Shown: positions 7,879-17,068, counted from the first letter of the stretch. The stretch: DNA of 64,000 nt from Shimia aestuarii (GCF_022814865.1 NZ_JAKVRD010000001.1:310001-374000); one strand, 5' to 3'. The notes: a model not told the origin generated them from the sequence alone. Made by a program: numbers and translations.

Positions 7879-8241
7879 TTAGAGCTTCAGGCCACCTTCA
7901 CGCGCAGCGTCGGCCAGAGCCTTCACCTTGCCGTGGAAGAGGAAGCCGCCGCGGTCGAAGTATGCTTCTTCGATACCGGCTTTCTTGGCACGCTCGGCAA
8001 TCGCCGCACCCACTTTGGTGGCTGCTTCGATGTTGTTTTTGCCGACAACGCCGAGATCTTTCTCGAGCGTCGATGCTGCGGCCACGGTCACGCCGTTGCG
8101 ATCGTCGATCAGCTGAACGCTGATGTTCTTGTTCGAACGGTGCACCGAGAGACGCATTTTCGCGTCGCCGTTGACCTTGCGAAGCTTGTTCCGGACGCGC
8201 AGGCGGCGCTTGAGGAACAGTTCCCGTTTGCTGTTTGCCAT
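7879..8241 (-). CDS. rplR: 50S ribosomal protein L18
   Basis: Binds 5S rRNA with L5 in the central protuberance. 120 aa beginning [22 protein letters not shown], with [18 protein letters not shown] and the C-terminal [25 protein letters not shown] signature. The ATG at 8239-8241 fits the family length; the extra upstream residues of the open frame overlap rplF and are rejected. Confidence 0.97.
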   Translation of the reverse strand: MANSKRELFLKRRLRVRNKLRKVNGDAKMRLSVHRSNKNISVQLIDDRNGVTVAAASTLEKDLGVVGKNNIEAATKVGAAIAERAKKAGIEEAYFDRGGFLFHGKVKALADAAREGGLKL

Positions 8242-8252
8242 CTGTCTGGTCC

Positions 8253-8786
8253 TTACTTCTTCTTGCCTTCCTTGCGGAAGATATACTCGTCTTTGTACTT
8301 GATGCCTTTGCCTTTGTAGGGCTCGGGCTTGCGCCATTCGCGGATGTTTGCCGCGACCTGGCCGACGAGTTGCGGGTCAGTGCCTTCAACGATGATCTCG
8401 GTGGGCTTCGGAGCGGTGACGGTGATACCCGCCGGCACTTCGAAGTTCACCTCGTGGCTGAGGCCGAGCGACAGTTTCAGGGTGTTGCCCTGCATCTGTG
8501 CACGATAACCAACACCGTTGATTTCAAGCTCTTTCTTGAAGCCCTGGGTGCAGCCTTGAACCATGTTCGCAACAACCGTGCGCGACATGCCCCACTGTTG
8601 ACGGGCGCGCTTGGATTTGCCGCGCGGCGTCACGGTGACGGCATTGTCCTCAACGGCGATGGTCACATCGTCGGTTGCGGTGAAGGACTGGGTGTCCTTC
8701 GGGCCTTTGATTTCCACGGTCTGGCCGGAGACAGAGGCGGTTACGCCGCTGGGCAGCTCGACCGGGCGTTTACCAATACGAGACAT
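8253..8786 (-). CDS. rplF: 50S ribosomal protein L6
   Basis: L6 lies near the factor-binding centre of the 50S. 177 aa starting [15 protein letters not shown], with [24 protein letters not shown] and the signature [14 protein letters not shown] near the C-terminus. The start at 8784-8786 is supported by GGAGA upstream and the family's conserved N-terminus. Confidence 0.97.
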   Translation of the reverse strand: MSRIGKRPVELPSGVTASVSGQTVEIKGPKDTQSFTATDDVTIAVEDNAVTVTPRGKSKRARQQWGMSRTVVANMVQGCTQGFKKELEINGVGYRAQMQGNTLKLSLGLSHEVNFEVPAGITVTAPKPTEIIVEGTDPQLVGQVAANIREWRKPEPYKGKGIKYKDEYIFRKEGKKK

Positions 8787-8796
8787 TTCGCTCTCC

Positions 8797-9189
8797 TTAG
8801 AAGACCGTGCAGAGGACTTCGCCGCCAACATTGTTGGAGCGCGCCGCTGCATCCGACATCACACCCTTGGGGGTGGAGACAATCGACACACCCAAGCCCT
8901 GACGGACGGTCGGGATGTCATTGACGCCCATGTAGACGCGACGGCCGGGTTTGGAGACCCGCTGCAGTTCGCGAATGACGGGAGCGCCTTCGTAGTATTT
9001 CAGGCTGATTTCGAGGGCCGGATGGCCGTCGGTACCAGTCGTTGCTTCGTAGCCGCGAATGTAACCTTCGTCAGCCAGAACATCGAGAACCCAACCGCGC
9101 AGTTTCGACGCGGGGGTCGACACGGTCGACTTGCCACGCATCTGGCCGTTGCGGATACGGGTCAGCATATCACCGATAGGATCGTTCAT
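8797..9189 (-). CDS. rpsH: 30S ribosomal protein S8
   Basis: Primary 16S rRNA-binding protein. [20 protein letters not shown] at the N-terminus and [20 protein letters not shown] near the C-terminus are diagnostic; 130 aa. In E. coli S8 represses its operon by binding the rplE leader; whether that holds in this rearranged unit is not visible. Confidence 0.97.
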   Translation of the reverse strand: MNDPIGDMLTRIRNGQMRGKSTVSTPASKLRGWVLDVLADEGYIRGYEATTGTDGHPALEISLKYYEGAPVIRELQRVSKPGRRVYMGVNDIPTVRQGLGVSIVSTPKGVMSDAAARSNNVGGEVLCTVF

Positions 9190-9201
9190 ATCTGTCCCTC
9201 C

Positions 9202-9507
9202 TTACCAGCTCGATTTGACCATGCCGGGGATCTGGCCGTTCGAGCCAAGATTCCGCAGTGCGATACGGCTGATCTTCAGCTTACGGTAGTAAGCGTGAGG
9301 ACGGCCGGTCAGCTGGCAACGGTTGTGAAGACGGGTTGCCGACGAGTTGCGCGGCAGTTTCGCCAGTTTCAGACGCGCCTTGAAGCGCTCTTCCATCGGG
9401 CGGTTCTCATCATTCGCGATCTCTTTGAGCTCGGCGCGCTTGGCAGCATATTTTGCCACAAGACGCTCGCGCTTCTTCTCGCGTTCGATCATTGCTTTTT
9501 TAGCCAT
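9202..9507 (-). CDS. rpsN: 30S ribosomal protein S14 (zinc-independent form)
   Basis: 101-aa S14: [20 protein letters not shown] and the C-terminal [22 protein letters not shown]. The pairs of cysteines of the zinc-ribbon form are absent (a single Cys is seen), so this is the long C-minus type whose expression does not depend on zinc. Confidence 0.97.
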   Translation of the reverse strand: MAKKAMIEREKKRERLVAKYAAKRAELKEIANDENRPMEERFKARLKLAKLPRNSSATRLHNRCQLTGRPHAYYRKLKISRIALRNLGSNGQIPGMVKSSW

Positions 9508-9525
9508 GTCTCTCTTCCTTCCCGA

Positions 9526-10086
9526 TTACGCGGTGAAAGGCATGTTGAAAGCTTTCAACAGGCTCTTTGCTTCGGCATCGGTTTTCGCGTCGGTGGCAAT
9601 AACGATGTCCATGCCCCAGTTCTCGTCGACTTTGTCGAAGTCGATTTCCGGGAACACGATATGTTCCTTGAGACCCATGGCGAAGTTGCCACGGCCGTCA
9701 AAGCTCGGCTTCACACCACGGAAGTCGCGGATACGCGGCATCGCGATGGTGATCAGACGATCAAGGAATTCGTACATGCGGTCGCCGCGCAGAGTTACCT
9801 TGGCGCCCATCGGCATGCCTTCGCGAACGCGGAAGCCGGCGATGGAGTTCTTGGCCGAGGTGGTCATGGCTTTTTGACCGGCGATGAGGGTCAGGTCTTC
9901 CTGAGCCGACTTCGCTTTTTTGCTGTCTTTGACGGCAGCACGGCCACAACCAATGTTGAGCACGATTTTCTCCAGCTTGGGGATCATCATGTCATTGGAG
10001 TAGCCGAACTCCTCTTTCATCGAGCCACGAATGGTCTCGTTGTAGAGGGCCCGAAGACGCGGGGTGTAGTTTGCAGTATCAAGCAT
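9526..10086 (-). CDS. rplE: 50S ribosomal protein L5
   Basis: Binds 5S rRNA and contacts the P-site tRNA. 186 aa; [21 protein letters not shown], the segment [32 protein letters not shown] and [19 protein letters not shown] match L5. Its start overlaps the end of rplX by 8 bp, implying coupled translation. Confidence 0.97.
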   Translation of the reverse strand: MLDTANYTPRLRALYNETIRGSMKEEFGYSNDMMIPKLEKIVLNIGCGRAAVKDSKKAKSAQEDLTLIAGQKAMTTSAKNSIAGFRVREGMPMGAKVTLRGDRMYEFLDRLITIAMPRIRDFRGVKPSFDGRGNFAMGLKEHIVFPEIDFDKVDENWGMDIVIATDAKTDAEAKSLLKAFNMPFTA

Positions 10087-10390
10087 CGATCACGTCCCCC
10101 GTGGTCTTGGCGAAACGAACCTTCTTGTCGCCTTCCATGCGGAAGCCAACGCGGGTCGGTTTGCCGTTTGCGTCAAGAAGCGCAATGTTCGACAGGTCAA
10201 GCGGCATCGCCTTGGGAATGCGGCCACCTTGCGAGGTTTGCGACTGGCGGGTGTGGCGGATGGCCATATTCACGCCATCGACGACAGCCTTGCCGGCTTT
10301 CGGATCGACGGAAGCGATGGTGCCTTCCTTACCCTTGTCCTTGCCAGCAAGGACGACGACCTTGTCGCCTTTTTTCAGTTTCGCAGCCAT
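10079..10390 (-). CDS. rplX: 50S ribosomal protein L24
   Basis: Assembly initiator protein of the 50S. 103 aa with a KOW motif at the N-terminus ([22 protein letters not shown]) and the conserved [19 protein letters not shown] segment. The ATG shares one base with the rplN stop (TAATG), and the 3' end overlaps rplE by 8 bp. Confidence 0.97.
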   Translation of the reverse strand: MAAKLKKGDKVVVLAGKDKGKEGTIASVDPKAGKAVVDGVNMAIRHTRQSQTSQGGRIPKAMPLDLSNIALLDANGKPTRVGFRMEGDKKVRFAKTTGDVIDA

Positions 10391-10758
10391 TAGAGCACCT
10401 CCGGCGCGAGCGAGATGATCTTCATGAAGTTCTTCGCGCGCAGCTCACGAACCACCGGCCCGAAGATACGGGTGCCGACCGGCTCGTTGTTGTTGTTGAG
10501 GATCACGGCCGCGTTCCGATCAAAACGGATCGCGGTGCCGTCTTCACGGCGGACTTCTTTGGCGGTGCGCACGACGACGGCCTTACGGACGTCACCTTTC
10601 TTCACGCGGCCGCGCGGGATGGCTTCCTTGACCGAGACGACAATGATGTCGCCAACGGATGCGTATTTACGCTTGGAACCACCCAGAACCTTGATGCACT
10701 GAACTCGGCGAGCGCCGGAGTTGTCAGCTACATCCAGATTTGTTTGCATCTGGATCAT
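10390..10758 (-). CDS. rplN: 50S ribosomal protein L14
   Basis: L14 forms part of the intersubunit bridge. 122 aa starting [37 protein letters not shown], followed by the [18 protein letters not shown] and [17 protein letters not shown] blocks. The gap to rpsQ is 101 bp and holds an 8-bp hairpin (GAGTCTCT/AGAGACTC, 10842-10859) right after the rpsQ stop. Confidence 0.97.
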   Translation of the reverse strand: MIQMQTNLDVADNSGARRVQCIKVLGGSKRKYASVGDIIVVSVKEAIPRGRVKKGDVRKAVVVRTAKEVRREDGTAIRFDRNAAVILNNNNEPVGTRIFGPVVRELRAKNFMKIISLAPEVL

Positions 10759-10859
10759 GTGGTTTCTCCCGACCTTTGGGAACGGACGATGCGTGTCCTA
10801 ATGTTCCCAGGGTTTCGACAAACTGGAATGTTCGTCGCCAGGAGTCTCTTCAGAGACTC

Positions 10860-11090
10860 TTAGGCTTCGACGACTTCCCAGCGTTTCGTTTTCGAACGCG
10901 GTGCGCATTCGATAATGCGAACAGAGTCACCTACTTTGTAGGTGTTGTTCTCATCGTGAGCCCGGTACTTCTTGGACTTACGAATGGTCTTCTTCAGAAC
11001 CGGGTGCGTGAAGCGGCGTTCAACCGACACGGTGATGGTCTGGGCGTTGGCGTCCGAGGTCACGGTGCCTTGCAGGATACGTTTGGGCAT
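10860..11090 (-). CDS. rpsQ: 30S ribosomal protein S17
   Basis: Primary 16S rRNA-binding protein with an OB fold. 76 aa: [25 protein letters not shown], then [34 protein letters not shown]. It follows rpmC by 14 bp. Confidence 0.96.
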   Translation of the reverse strand: MPKRILQGTVTSDANAQTITVSVERRFTHPVLKKTIRKSKKYRAHDENNTYKVGDSVRIIECAPRSKTKRWEVVEA

Positions 11091-11104
11091 CTATCTGGCT
11101 CCTC

Positions 11105-11305
11105 TTACTCGGCTGCCGACTGGGCTTTTTCGTTCAGGATGGTCTTCACACGCGCAGCGGCACGACGTGCCTCGCGGATGCGAGCCGGGTTCTCGAGCTG
11201 ACCAGTGGCCGCCTGAAAACGCAGGTTGAACGATTCTTTCTTGAGGTTGGCCAGCTCTTCACGGAGCTGATCCGGCGTTTTATCACGCAGTTCGTTGGCG
11301 TTCAT
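11105..11305 (-). CDS. rpmC: 50S ribosomal protein L29
   Basis: Exit-tunnel protein of 66 aa; [39 protein letters not shown] is the standard helical hairpin. The ATG at 11303-11305 is preceded by a purine-rich GGAAGAGG; a six-residue upstream extension is less likely. It is normally cotranscribed after rplP, but here 2.7 kb of unrelated genes separate the two, and a consensus-like promoter lies 120 bp upstream. Confidence 0.95.
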   Translation of the reverse strand: MNANELRDKTPDQLREELANLKKESFNLRFQAATGQLENPARIREARRAAARVKTILNEKAQSAAE

Positions 11306-11424
11306 CGCCTCTTCCTTTCTCATACATCAGAAGGCCCCCTGGGTTATGTGAGGGGTTACCTTTTGACCTGATGGACAAATGACAAGCACACGAATCCCCG
11401 TAACGGGAATCCGCGAGATGGCGC

Positions 11425-11453
11425 TCTATACGGGGTGAGCCATGCCTTGGCAA
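11425..11453 (-). promoter_or_regulatory. candidate promoter of the rpmC-rpsQ-rplN-... unit
   Basis: Minus strand: TTGCCA (11448-11453), 17-bp spacer, TATAGA (11425-11430). It is the best promoter-like sequence in the 270-bp gap between rpmC and the cold-shock gene and would restart transcription downstream of the intruding gene block. Confidence 0.65.
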
Positions 11454-11523
11454 GGGATAGATCAGAGATACTTAGGAAATCCGAAGTTTTACTGCCTCAC
11501 CTGCGCACGCCCCTACGCCACGA

Positions 11524-11553
11524 AAAACGCGGCCCCGATTGGAGCCGCGTTTC
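11524..11553 (-). terminator. terminator after the cold-shock gene
   Basis: AAACGCGGC (11525-11533) and GCCGCGTTT (11544-11552) form the stem; on the minus strand the hairpin runs into TTTTTCG. It ends the csp transcript 22 bp after its stop codon. Confidence 0.75.
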
Positions 11554-11575
11554 GAAATCTCAGGCGTGAGCCAGC

Positions 11576-11782
11576 TTATGCAAGCGCGATGTTGGTCGCC
11601 GACTCGCGGCCGTCGCGGCCAGCTTCGAGGTCGTAGGTCACTTTCTGGTCATCGGCGAGGCCGGTGAGGCCTGCGCGCTCAACGGCGGAGATGTGCACAA
11701 ACACGTCTTTGCCGCCCTGTTCCGGTGCGATGAAACCAAACCCTTTGGTAGAGTTGAACCATTTTACGGTGCCATTGGCCAT
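11576..11782 (-). CDS. cold-shock domain protein (CspA family)
   Basis: 68-aa single cold-shock domain acting as an RNA chaperone. MANGTVKWFNSTKGFGFIAP contains RNP1 (KGFGFI) and VFVHISAVE is RNP2. The start at 11780-11782 follows GGAG; the long open extension upstream is the mRNA leader. CspA-family genes often have long structured 5' UTRs, and 212 bp separate it from the next gene upstream, so thermoregulation through a leader is possible but not shown. Confidence 0.95.
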   Translation of the reverse strand: MANGTVKWFNSTKGFGFIAPEQGGKDVFVHISAVERAGLTGLADDQKVTYDLEAGRDGRESATNIALA

Positions 11783-11994
11783 ATCCGTAGTCTCCATAGA
11801 TAGAATGTTGCCCACACAATGCGGCAACCCGGCGTCGTCGGTCATGATCGAAAGACTGAACGCCGAAGAACGGGAGACAGTGGTCGAAATAGAAAAACGG
11901 TAGCCCGGTCTACTTGGGGGCAGTGCGCGGTTTTTACAAGGGGGTTTGGCACAAACCGTGCTTCCAACGCCATGTGGTGCAAAATGCACGCAGT

Positions 11995-12594
11995 CTATTG
12001 CGCGGCCTCATCAGCCTCACCAAGCATCGCTTTCAGGCGCTGGCCCCAATCGGCATCGGGGGTTGCCGATTTCCCAACCGCCTTGAAGCCGAGGAACAAG
12101 ATCACCACCAAATCGGCCGTAGCGCGGGCCTGCGCCTGAGACGACACCGATTGATAGCGGATCAGGACATTCTGAACAGCCGCGCGCAATTGATCGGTCA
12201 TGGCGTTGGTTTTTTCGGCCACCTTCGGATTGTCGGCCGCTAGCTCGACAATGGCGTTGCACAGGAAGCAGCCGCGCCGCGTATCACAATCGACCGAGAA
12301 CATGTGCGACAGACATGCGCTGGCGGTCGCCTCGTGGCAGCCTTCCAGCATTTCGACAGTGCTCGCGATCACTTCGCGGTCATATTGCTCCAGCGCAGCG
12401 AGGTAGACGTTTTCTTTGTCGCCGAAGGCTTTGTAGAAGCTGCCGCGCGTGAGACCCATCGCGTCGAGCAGGTCTGGCAAGTTGGTTGCTTTGTACCCCT
12501 GACGCCAGAACACCTCCATCGCACCGCGCACCGCAGTGTCCCAGTCGAATTCGCGCGGCCGACCCATGCGCGACGCCCCCTCAATACCTGACAT
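11995..12594 (-). CDS. TetR/AcrR-family transcriptional regulator
   Basis: 199-aa repressor-type regulator. The N-terminal helix-turn-helix (about residues 10-60) reads GRPREFDWDTAVRGAMEVFWRQGY ... GLTRGSFYKAFGDKENVY, and the C-terminal domain contains RRGCFLCNAIVELA. Two nearby cysteines (GCFLC) suggest a thiol or electrophile-sensing pocket of NemR kind (inference). It is divergent from the secreted YHS-domain gene with 149 bp between them, the usual position for a local regulator. ATG 12592-12594 has TGAGG 7 nt upstream; MGRPREF at codon 10 is an alternative start. Confidence 0.9.
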   Translation of the reverse strand: MSGIEGASRMGRPREFDWDTAVRGAMEVFWRQGYKATNLPDLLDAMGLTRGSFYKAFGDKENVYLAALEQYDREVIASTVEMLEGCHEATASACLSHMFSVDCDTRRGCFLCNAIVELAADNPKVAEKTNAMTDQLRAAVQNVLIRYQSVSSQAQARATADLVVILFLGFKAVGKSATPDADWGQRLKAMLGEADEAAQ

Positions 12595-12618
12595 AACAAA
12601 ACCTCAAGTTTATTTGAT

Positions 12619-12640
12619 TTGTACCATTTGGTTCCAAACT
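12619..12640. promoter_or_regulatory. possible TetR operator in the divergent intergenic region
   Basis: A small cluster of overlapping dyads (ACCA-TT-TGGT and TTTGG-TT-CCAAA) stands out in this GC-rich genome. It lies downstream of a minus-strand TTGACA (12647-12652) that could be the -35 of tetR, so bound regulator would block its own promoter. The arms are short and the assignment is tentative. Confidence 0.35.
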
Positions 12641-12743
12641 ACAGATTGTCAATCATTCAAGGCCACTCACGCCCTGAACACATACCTGTTGAAACCGCCG
12701 GCATATCCCATAGGCCCGGCCTGAAATCTGGAAAGTTCCTCCC

Positions 12744-13217
12744 ATGAACGCACTCAAGACCCTCATCTCCGGTACAGCACTGTCTCTGGCGCTGGCAACC
12801 TCGGCCCTCGCCCTCGGTGTAGAGCTGAACACCTCGACCACCGGCCTCGCGCTGCAGGGCTATGACCCGGTCGCCTACTTCCTCGACAGCGCTGCCGAGA
12901 AAGGTAGCTACAAGATCACGTCTGTCCACAACGGTGCGACCTACCGCTTTGCCAACAAAGAACACAAAGAGGCGTTCGACGCCAACCCGGATGCCTACCT
13001 GCCCCAGTATGGCGGCTACTGCGCGTTCGGTACGGCGATGGGCTTCAAGTTCGACGGTGACCCGACCCAGTGGAAGATCGTCGATGGCGAACTGTTCCTG
13101 AACCTGTCTTCCGAGATCCACGAGAAATGGCAGGGCGATCAGGCGAACTTTATCACTAAAGCCGACGACAACTGGCCCGAGATCGAAGACAAAGCACCGA
13201 CCGACCTGCAGAACTAA
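12744..13217 (+). CDS. secreted YHS-domain protein
   Basis: 157-aa exported protein. Residues 1-23 are a signal peptide (hydrophobic core LALATSALAL). The mature part opens LALQGYDPVAYFLDSAAEKGSY and contains the YHS core YRFANKEHKEAFDANPDAYLPQYGGYCAFG, a fold linked to metal (often copper) binding. Function in the periplasm is unknown; the divergent TetR gene may control it. It ends 25 bp before a strong terminator. Confidence 0.88.
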   Translation: MNALKTLISGTALSLALATSALALGVELNTSTTGLALQGYDPVAYFLDSAAEKGSYKITSVHNGATYRFANKEHKEAFDANPDAYLPQYGGYCAFGTAMGFKFDGDPTQWKIVDGELFLNLSSEIHEKWQGDQANFITKADDNWPEIEDKAPTDLQN

Positions 13218-13242
13218 GCTTACCTTCGCAGTGTCACCTCAG

Positions 13243-13273
13243 GCCCCCGCTGTCGACTCAGCGGGGGTCTTTT
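13243..13273 (+). terminator. terminator after the YHS gene
   Basis: CCCCCGCTG (13244-13252) / CAGCGGGGG (13259-13267), 6-nt loop, followed by TCTTTTC. It separates the YHS gene from the convergent oxygenase gene. Confidence 0.85.
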
Positions 13274-13281
13274 CTTGCGCT

Positions 13282-13902
13282 CTAGGCCCAGGCGTAGTTG
13301 AAGCTCACCGAGATGCGCTCATCCTCGGCCATATTCATCGGCACCTCGTGGCGCAGCCAACTTTCCCAAAGGAAGACTTCGCCGATCTCGGGCTTCATGT
13401 AGAGGAACGCCTGCTGTTCGCGCGGCGCATCAGGTTTGCGAGCCGGCGCCGCCATCATGCGCGCAGAGCGTGGGTCTTCGAGCTTCAGCGCCCCTGCCCC
13501 GTCGGGCAGCGACACATAGGTCGTGCCGGAGATGACGGAATGGGGATGCAGGTGCGAGGTATGAAGGCCCCCCTCGGGCAGGATGTTGATCCAGATATCC
13601 TCAAGCACGAGTTTCTTGTCCTCGAGATTGAAGGCGAGATCCTCGGCAAACGCCGCGACGTGCTGATCGAGCGCCTCGACGATGTCGGCAAAGATCGGGA
13701 AGCGCCAAGGCAGATCGGTCAGGGAAGCATAGGAGGTATAGCCGGGATAGCCCTCTTTCTCGCACCATTCCTGCCCCGCTTCGTCATCCTCGGCAATCGA
13801 ATAGCAGGAGGCGATCAGCTCGTCGTTATCGATGGGTTTGCCATGCTCGGAAAGCAGGGCGCGGTAGAAGCGGGTGACGAAAAGGGATTCGATCTGGGCC
13901 AT
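13282..13902 (-). CDS. 2OG-Fe(II) oxygenase-like protein (TIGR02466-type)
   Basis: 206-aa cupin-fold protein resembling putative 2-oxoglutarate/iron oxygenases. The diagnostic C-terminal half has SHLHPHSVISGTTYVSLP with the proximal metal histidines, LKLEDPRS, GEVFLWESWLRHEVPMN with the distal histidine, and ERISVSFNYAW with the arginine expected to bind 2-oxoglutarate. Substrate unknown. It lies directly downstream of rplP on the same strand, 129 bp away, with the rplP terminator between. Because bacterial ribosomal oxygenases of another subfamily (YcfD) hydroxylate L16, the neighbourhood is suggestive but not proof. Confidence 0.8.
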   Translation of the reverse strand: MAQIESLFVTRFYRALLSEHGKPIDNDELIASCYSIAEDDEAGQEWCEKEGYPGYTSYASLTDLPWRFPIFADIVEALDQHVAAFAEDLAFNLEDKKLVLEDIWINILPEGGLHTSHLHPHSVISGTTYVSLPDGAGALKLEDPRSARMMAAPARKPDAPREQQAFLYMKPEIGEVFLWESWLRHEVPMNMAEDERISVSFNYAWA

Positions 13903-13956
13903 TGAGTGTTCCGATCTCGGTATGCAGGGCGCGTTGCGGCTCTCTTACCGCAAAGC

Positions 13957-13988
13957 AAAACCCCCGCCAATCTCTTGGCGGGGGTTTC
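13957..13988 (-). terminator. intrinsic terminator after rplP
   Basis: A 12-bp stem, AACCCCCGCCAA (13959-13970) / TTGGCGGGGGTT (13975-13986), with a 4-nt loop. It ends the rplB-to-rplP unit on the minus strand before the intruding oxygenase gene; its A-rich left flank supplies the U-run. Confidence 0.85.
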
Positions 13989-14031
13989 TATTGTCTTTTG
14001 CAGAAAACACCCGAGGGCGTTTTTGCCGGAC

Positions 14032-14445
14032 TTACCAGTCTTCGCGAACGACGACGCGGGTCTTGACCGGAAGCTTCATCGCGGCGAGGCGCAGGGCTTC
14101 GCGAGCGACTTCGTCCGAGACGCCGTCGATTTCGAACATCACGCGGCCGGGCTTCACTTTGCAGACCCAACGGTCGACAGAGCCTTTACCCTTACCCATA
14201 CGAACTTCGATGGGTTTTGCGGTCACGGGGGTGTCCGGGAAGATACGGATCCAAACACGACCCTGACGCTTCATGTGACGCGTCATGGCACGACGTGCTG
14301 CTTCGATCTGGCGGGCAGTCACACGCTCGGGCGTGGTTGCCTTGAGGCCGAAGGAGCCGAAGTTGAGGTCCGAACCGCCTTTTGCGAGGCCTTTGATCCG
14401 GCCTTTGTGCATCTTGCGGAATTTAGTGCGCTTTGGTTGAAGCAT
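14032..14445 (-). CDS. rplP: 50S ribosomal protein L16
   Basis: L16 helps form the A-site tRNA elbow contact. 137 aa: [19 protein letters not shown], then [16 protein letters not shown] and [14 protein letters not shown]. Arg82 in VRMGKGKG corresponds to the arginine hydroxylated by YcfD in E. coli L16. The gene is the last of the rplB unit and 14 bp after rpsC. Confidence 0.97.
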   Translation of the reverse strand: MLQPKRTKFRKMHKGRIKGLAKGGSDLNFGSFGLKATTPERVTARQIEAARRAMTRHMKRQGRVWIRIFPDTPVTAKPIEVRMGKGKGSVDRWVCKVKPGRVMFEIDGVSDEVAREALRLAAMKLPVKTRVVVREDW

Positions 14446-14459
14446 TTCTCAAGCCTCCC

Positions 14460-15167
14460 TTAGCGACGACCGCCAGCACCACGCGGTGCAGGGCCATCCT
14501 GGAGTTCCTGTGCCTTACGGTCACGCGCCGCCGGATCGTGCTCCATGATCTCACCTTTGAAGATCCAGACCTTGATCCCGATGATCCCGTAGGGGGTCAT
14601 CGCTTCGGAATGTGCGTAATCGATGTCGGCACGCAGGGTGTGAAGGGGCACGCGACCTTCGCGATACCATTCGGTGCGTGCGATCTCGGCGCCGCCGAGA
14701 CGGCCAGCCACGTTGACGCGGATGCCGAGGGCACCCATGCGCATGGCGTTCTGCACGGCACGCTTCATGGCGCGACGGAAGGACACACGACGCTCAAGCT
14801 GCTGAGCGATCGACTCACCGACGAGCTGGGCGTCGAGCTCGGGCTTGCGGACCTCAACGATGTTGAGGTGCAGTTCCGAGTCGGTCATCGCGGCGATTTT
14901 CTTGCGCAGGGTTTCGATGTCTGCGCCTTTCTTGCCGATGATGACGCCGGGACGCGCGGTCTGGATCGTGACGCGGCACTTCTTGTGCGGACGTTCGATG
15001 ATCACGCGAGCCACGCCGGCTTGCTTGCACTCTTCCTTGATGAACTCACGGATTTTGAGGTCTTCGAGAAGAAGATCACCGTAGTCCTTGGTATCTGCGT
15101 ACCAACGGCTGTCCCAGGTGCGGTTCACCTGAAGACGCATGCCGACCGGATTTACTTTGTTACCCAT
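14460..15167 (-). CDS. rpsC: 30S ribosomal protein S3
   Basis: S3 lies at the mRNA entry tunnel. 235 aa with the N-terminal [25 protein letters not shown], a KH domain ([20 protein letters not shown]) and the [30 protein letters not shown] block. The ATG overlaps the rplV stop by one base (TAATG). Confidence 0.97.
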   Translation of the reverse strand: MGNKVNPVGMRLQVNRTWDSRWYADTKDYGDLLLEDLKIREFIKEECKQAGVARVIIERPHKKCRVTIQTARPGVIIGKKGADIETLRKKIAAMTDSELHLNIVEVRKPELDAQLVGESIAQQLERRVSFRRAMKRAVQNAMRMGALGIRVNVAGRLGGAEIARTEWYREGRVPLHTLRADIDYAHSEAMTPYGIIGIKVWIFKGEIMEHDPAARDRKAQELQDGPAPRGAGGRR

Positions 15168-15547
15168 TAGGCTTGCTCCTCAACTTGACGCACCGTGATG
15201 GTGAGTTCCGAGAACGGCTTCACGATCTTGCCGAAACGACCACGGGCCCGCGGACGACCGCGTTTCATGGTCAGGTTTTTGCCGACATAGGCCTCGGAGA
15301 CGATGAGCTCATCGACGTCGAGGTTGTGGTTGTTCTCGGCATTGGCGATCGCGGACTGAAGGCATTTCTTCACGTCCTGCGCAATCCGCTTCTTGGAGAA
15401 AGTCAGGTCGGTCAGAGCCTTCTCAACTTTCTTGCCGCGGATCATCGCTGCAACCAGGTTCAGTTTCTGCGGGCTGGTGCGAAGCATACGGACTTTGGCC
15501 ATTGCTTCGTTGTCTGCCACGCGGCGGGGGTTCTTTGCCTTGCCCAT
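15167..15547 (-). CDS. rplV: 50S ribosomal protein L22
   Basis: Lines the exit tunnel constriction. 126 aa; [40 protein letters not shown] and the hairpin region [15 protein letters not shown] are diagnostic. It begins 3 bp after the rpsS stop. Confidence 0.97.
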   Translation of the reverse strand: MGKAKNPRRVADNEAMAKVRMLRTSPQKLNLVAAMIRGKKVEKALTDLTFSKKRIAQDVKKCLQSAIANAENNHNLDVDELIVSEAYVGKNLTMKRGRPRARGRFGKIVKPFSELTITVRQVEEQA

Positions 15548-15550
15548 GAC

Positions 15551-15829
15551 TTACTTCCGCTTCGCTTTCTTGTCGGCAGCGTGCCCGTAGTAGGTACGGG
15601 TCGGCGAATATTCACCGAATTTCTGACCGATCATGTCTTCGGATACCAGCACGGGAACGTGCTTCTGGCCGTTGTAGACGCCAAACGTCAGACCCACGAA
15701 TTGGGGCAGGATCGTCGAGCGGCGCGACCAGATCTTGATGACTTCATTGCGGCCCGAGTCGCGTGCTGCTTCGGCTTTCTTAAGCACGTAAGCATCCACG
15801 AAGGGACCTTTCCATACAGAGCGAGACAT
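15551..15829 (-). CDS. rpsS: 30S ribosomal protein S19
   Basis: 30S head protein of 92 aa: [47 protein letters not shown] and the C-terminal [21 protein letters not shown]. Confidence 0.97.
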   Translation of the reverse strand: MSRSVWKGPFVDAYVLKKAEAARDSGRNEVIKIWSRRSTILPQFVGLTFGVYNGQKHVPVLVSEDMIGQKFGEYSPTRTYYGHAADKKAKRK

Positions 15830-15832
15830 ATG

Positions 15833-16675
15833 TTAGCGCCCTTTCTTCTTGGCGTGACGCGAGCGGATGATGAGCTTCTGCGACGCCTTGTTTTTGTTGC
15901 GGGTGCGCTTACCCTTGGTCGGCTTACCCCAGGGGGTCACCGGGTGACGACCACCCGAAGTCCGGCCTTCACCACCACCATGGGGGTGGTCGATCGGGTT
16001 CATAACGACACCACGGACCGACGGACGTTTGCCCTTGTGGCGCATACGACCGGCTTTACCGTAGTTCTGGTTGCTGTTGTCGGGGTTCGACACGGCACCG
16101 ACGGTGGCCATGCATTCCTGACGAACGAGACGCAGTTCACCCGAGGAGAGGCGGATCTGGGCGTAGCCACCGTCACGACCGACGAACTGGGCATAGGTGC
16201 CCGCGGCGCGTGCGATCTGACCGCCTTTGCCCGGCTTCAGCTCGATGTTGTGAACGATGGTACCGATCGGCATCCCCGAGAACGGCATTGCGTTACCCGG
16301 CTTGATGTCGGCCTTGGCAGACGCGACAACCTTGTCACCTTCAGCGAGACGCTGGGGCGCGAGGATGTAGGCCTGTTCGCCGTCATCATATTTGATCAGT
16401 GCGATGAATGCGGTCCGGTTCGGGTCGTATTCGATCCGCTCGACGGTTGCCGCCACATCAAATTTGTTCCGTTTGAAGTCAACGATCCGGTAGAGGCGTT
16501 TTGCCCCGCCACCACGACGACGCGAGGTGATCCGTCCGGTGTTGTTCCGGCCGCCCGATTTGGTCAGACCCTCAGTGAGAGATTTGACCGGACGCCCTTT
16601 CCAAAGCTCCGAACGGTCGATCAGCACCAGCCCACGCTGGCCCGGCGTCGTCGGCTTGTACGACTTAAGTGCCAT
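15833..16675 (-). CDS. rplB: 50S ribosomal protein L2
   Basis: Conserved core protein needed for subunit joining and peptidyl transfer. 280 aa; [36 protein letters not shown], and the C-terminal [29 protein letters not shown] with the functionally important histidine. It should directly follow rplW but is separated from it by 453 bp carrying a terminator and an inverted repeat, so it probably starts its own transcript. Confidence 0.97.
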   Translation of the reverse strand: MALKSYKPTTPGQRGLVLIDRSELWKGRPVKSLTEGLTKSGGRNNTGRITSRRRGGGAKRLYRIVDFKRNKFDVAATVERIEYDPNRTAFIALIKYDDGEQAYILAPQRLAEGDKVVASAKADIKPGNAMPFSGMPIGTIVHNIELKPGKGGQIARAAGTYAQFVGRDGGYAQIRLSSGELRLVRQECMATVGAVSNPDNSNQNYGKAGRMRHKGKRPSVRGVVMNPIDHPHGGGEGRTSGGRHPVTPWGKPTKGKRTRNKNKASQKLIIRSRHAKKKGR

Positions 16676-16759
16676 GCTTTCTGTCTTCCGTATAGCGTGC
16701 CAGACCTTAGGTTCTTGTCTTTGGTCCGGCTATGTTAAAGCCCCCCGAAGGTGGCCTGT

Positions 16760-16790
16760 GATATAGGGCCCCGAAGGTCCCCGCTTGCAA
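16760..16790 (-). promoter_or_regulatory. weak candidate promoter of the rplB unit
   Basis: Minus strand TTGCAA (16785-16790) and TATATC (16760-16765) with a 19-bp spacer, about 85 bp upstream of rplB. The spacing is long, so confidence is modest, but some promoter is needed here if the rplW terminator works. Confidence 0.4.
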
Positions 16791-16889
16791 AAATCACCGG
16801 CCCCGGAACGAATCCGAGGCCGCGAGATTGGGCGTCTTTAGCAGGGGTTCTTGGAGGAGTCTATAGGCGGCGTTGTTTTATTGGCAAAA

Positions 16890-17029
16890 GCCGTGCCAGC
16901 GCCGTCCCGAGGGGTGGCGCCGCGACGGATGAGCGTGCCCCTTTATCTCACCAAATCCGTGAAAGCCCGAAACGAAGCGACGGCCCTCAACAGCGCCGCC
17001 CCATGGGGGCGGGACGGCGCTGGCACGGC
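16890..17029. repeat. 140-bp element bounded by a perfect 20-bp inverted repeat
   Basis: The arms 16890-16909 and 17010-17029 are perfect reverse complements (left arm begins GCCGTGCCAG). Inside them GGGGTGGCGC (16911-16920) can also pair with GCGCCGCCCC (16994-17003), with one G-T pair and a small asymmetric bulge, extending the stem to about 30 bp around a loop of about 73 nt. It occupies the rplW-rplB gap, where no gene is found. It may be a miniature mobile or palindromic element or a structured RNA. No target-site duplication was recognised. Confidence 0.75.
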
Positions 17030-17068
17030 GGCCTATCGGCCTTGGTTCCGTGCGAGCAGCATTTCGCG

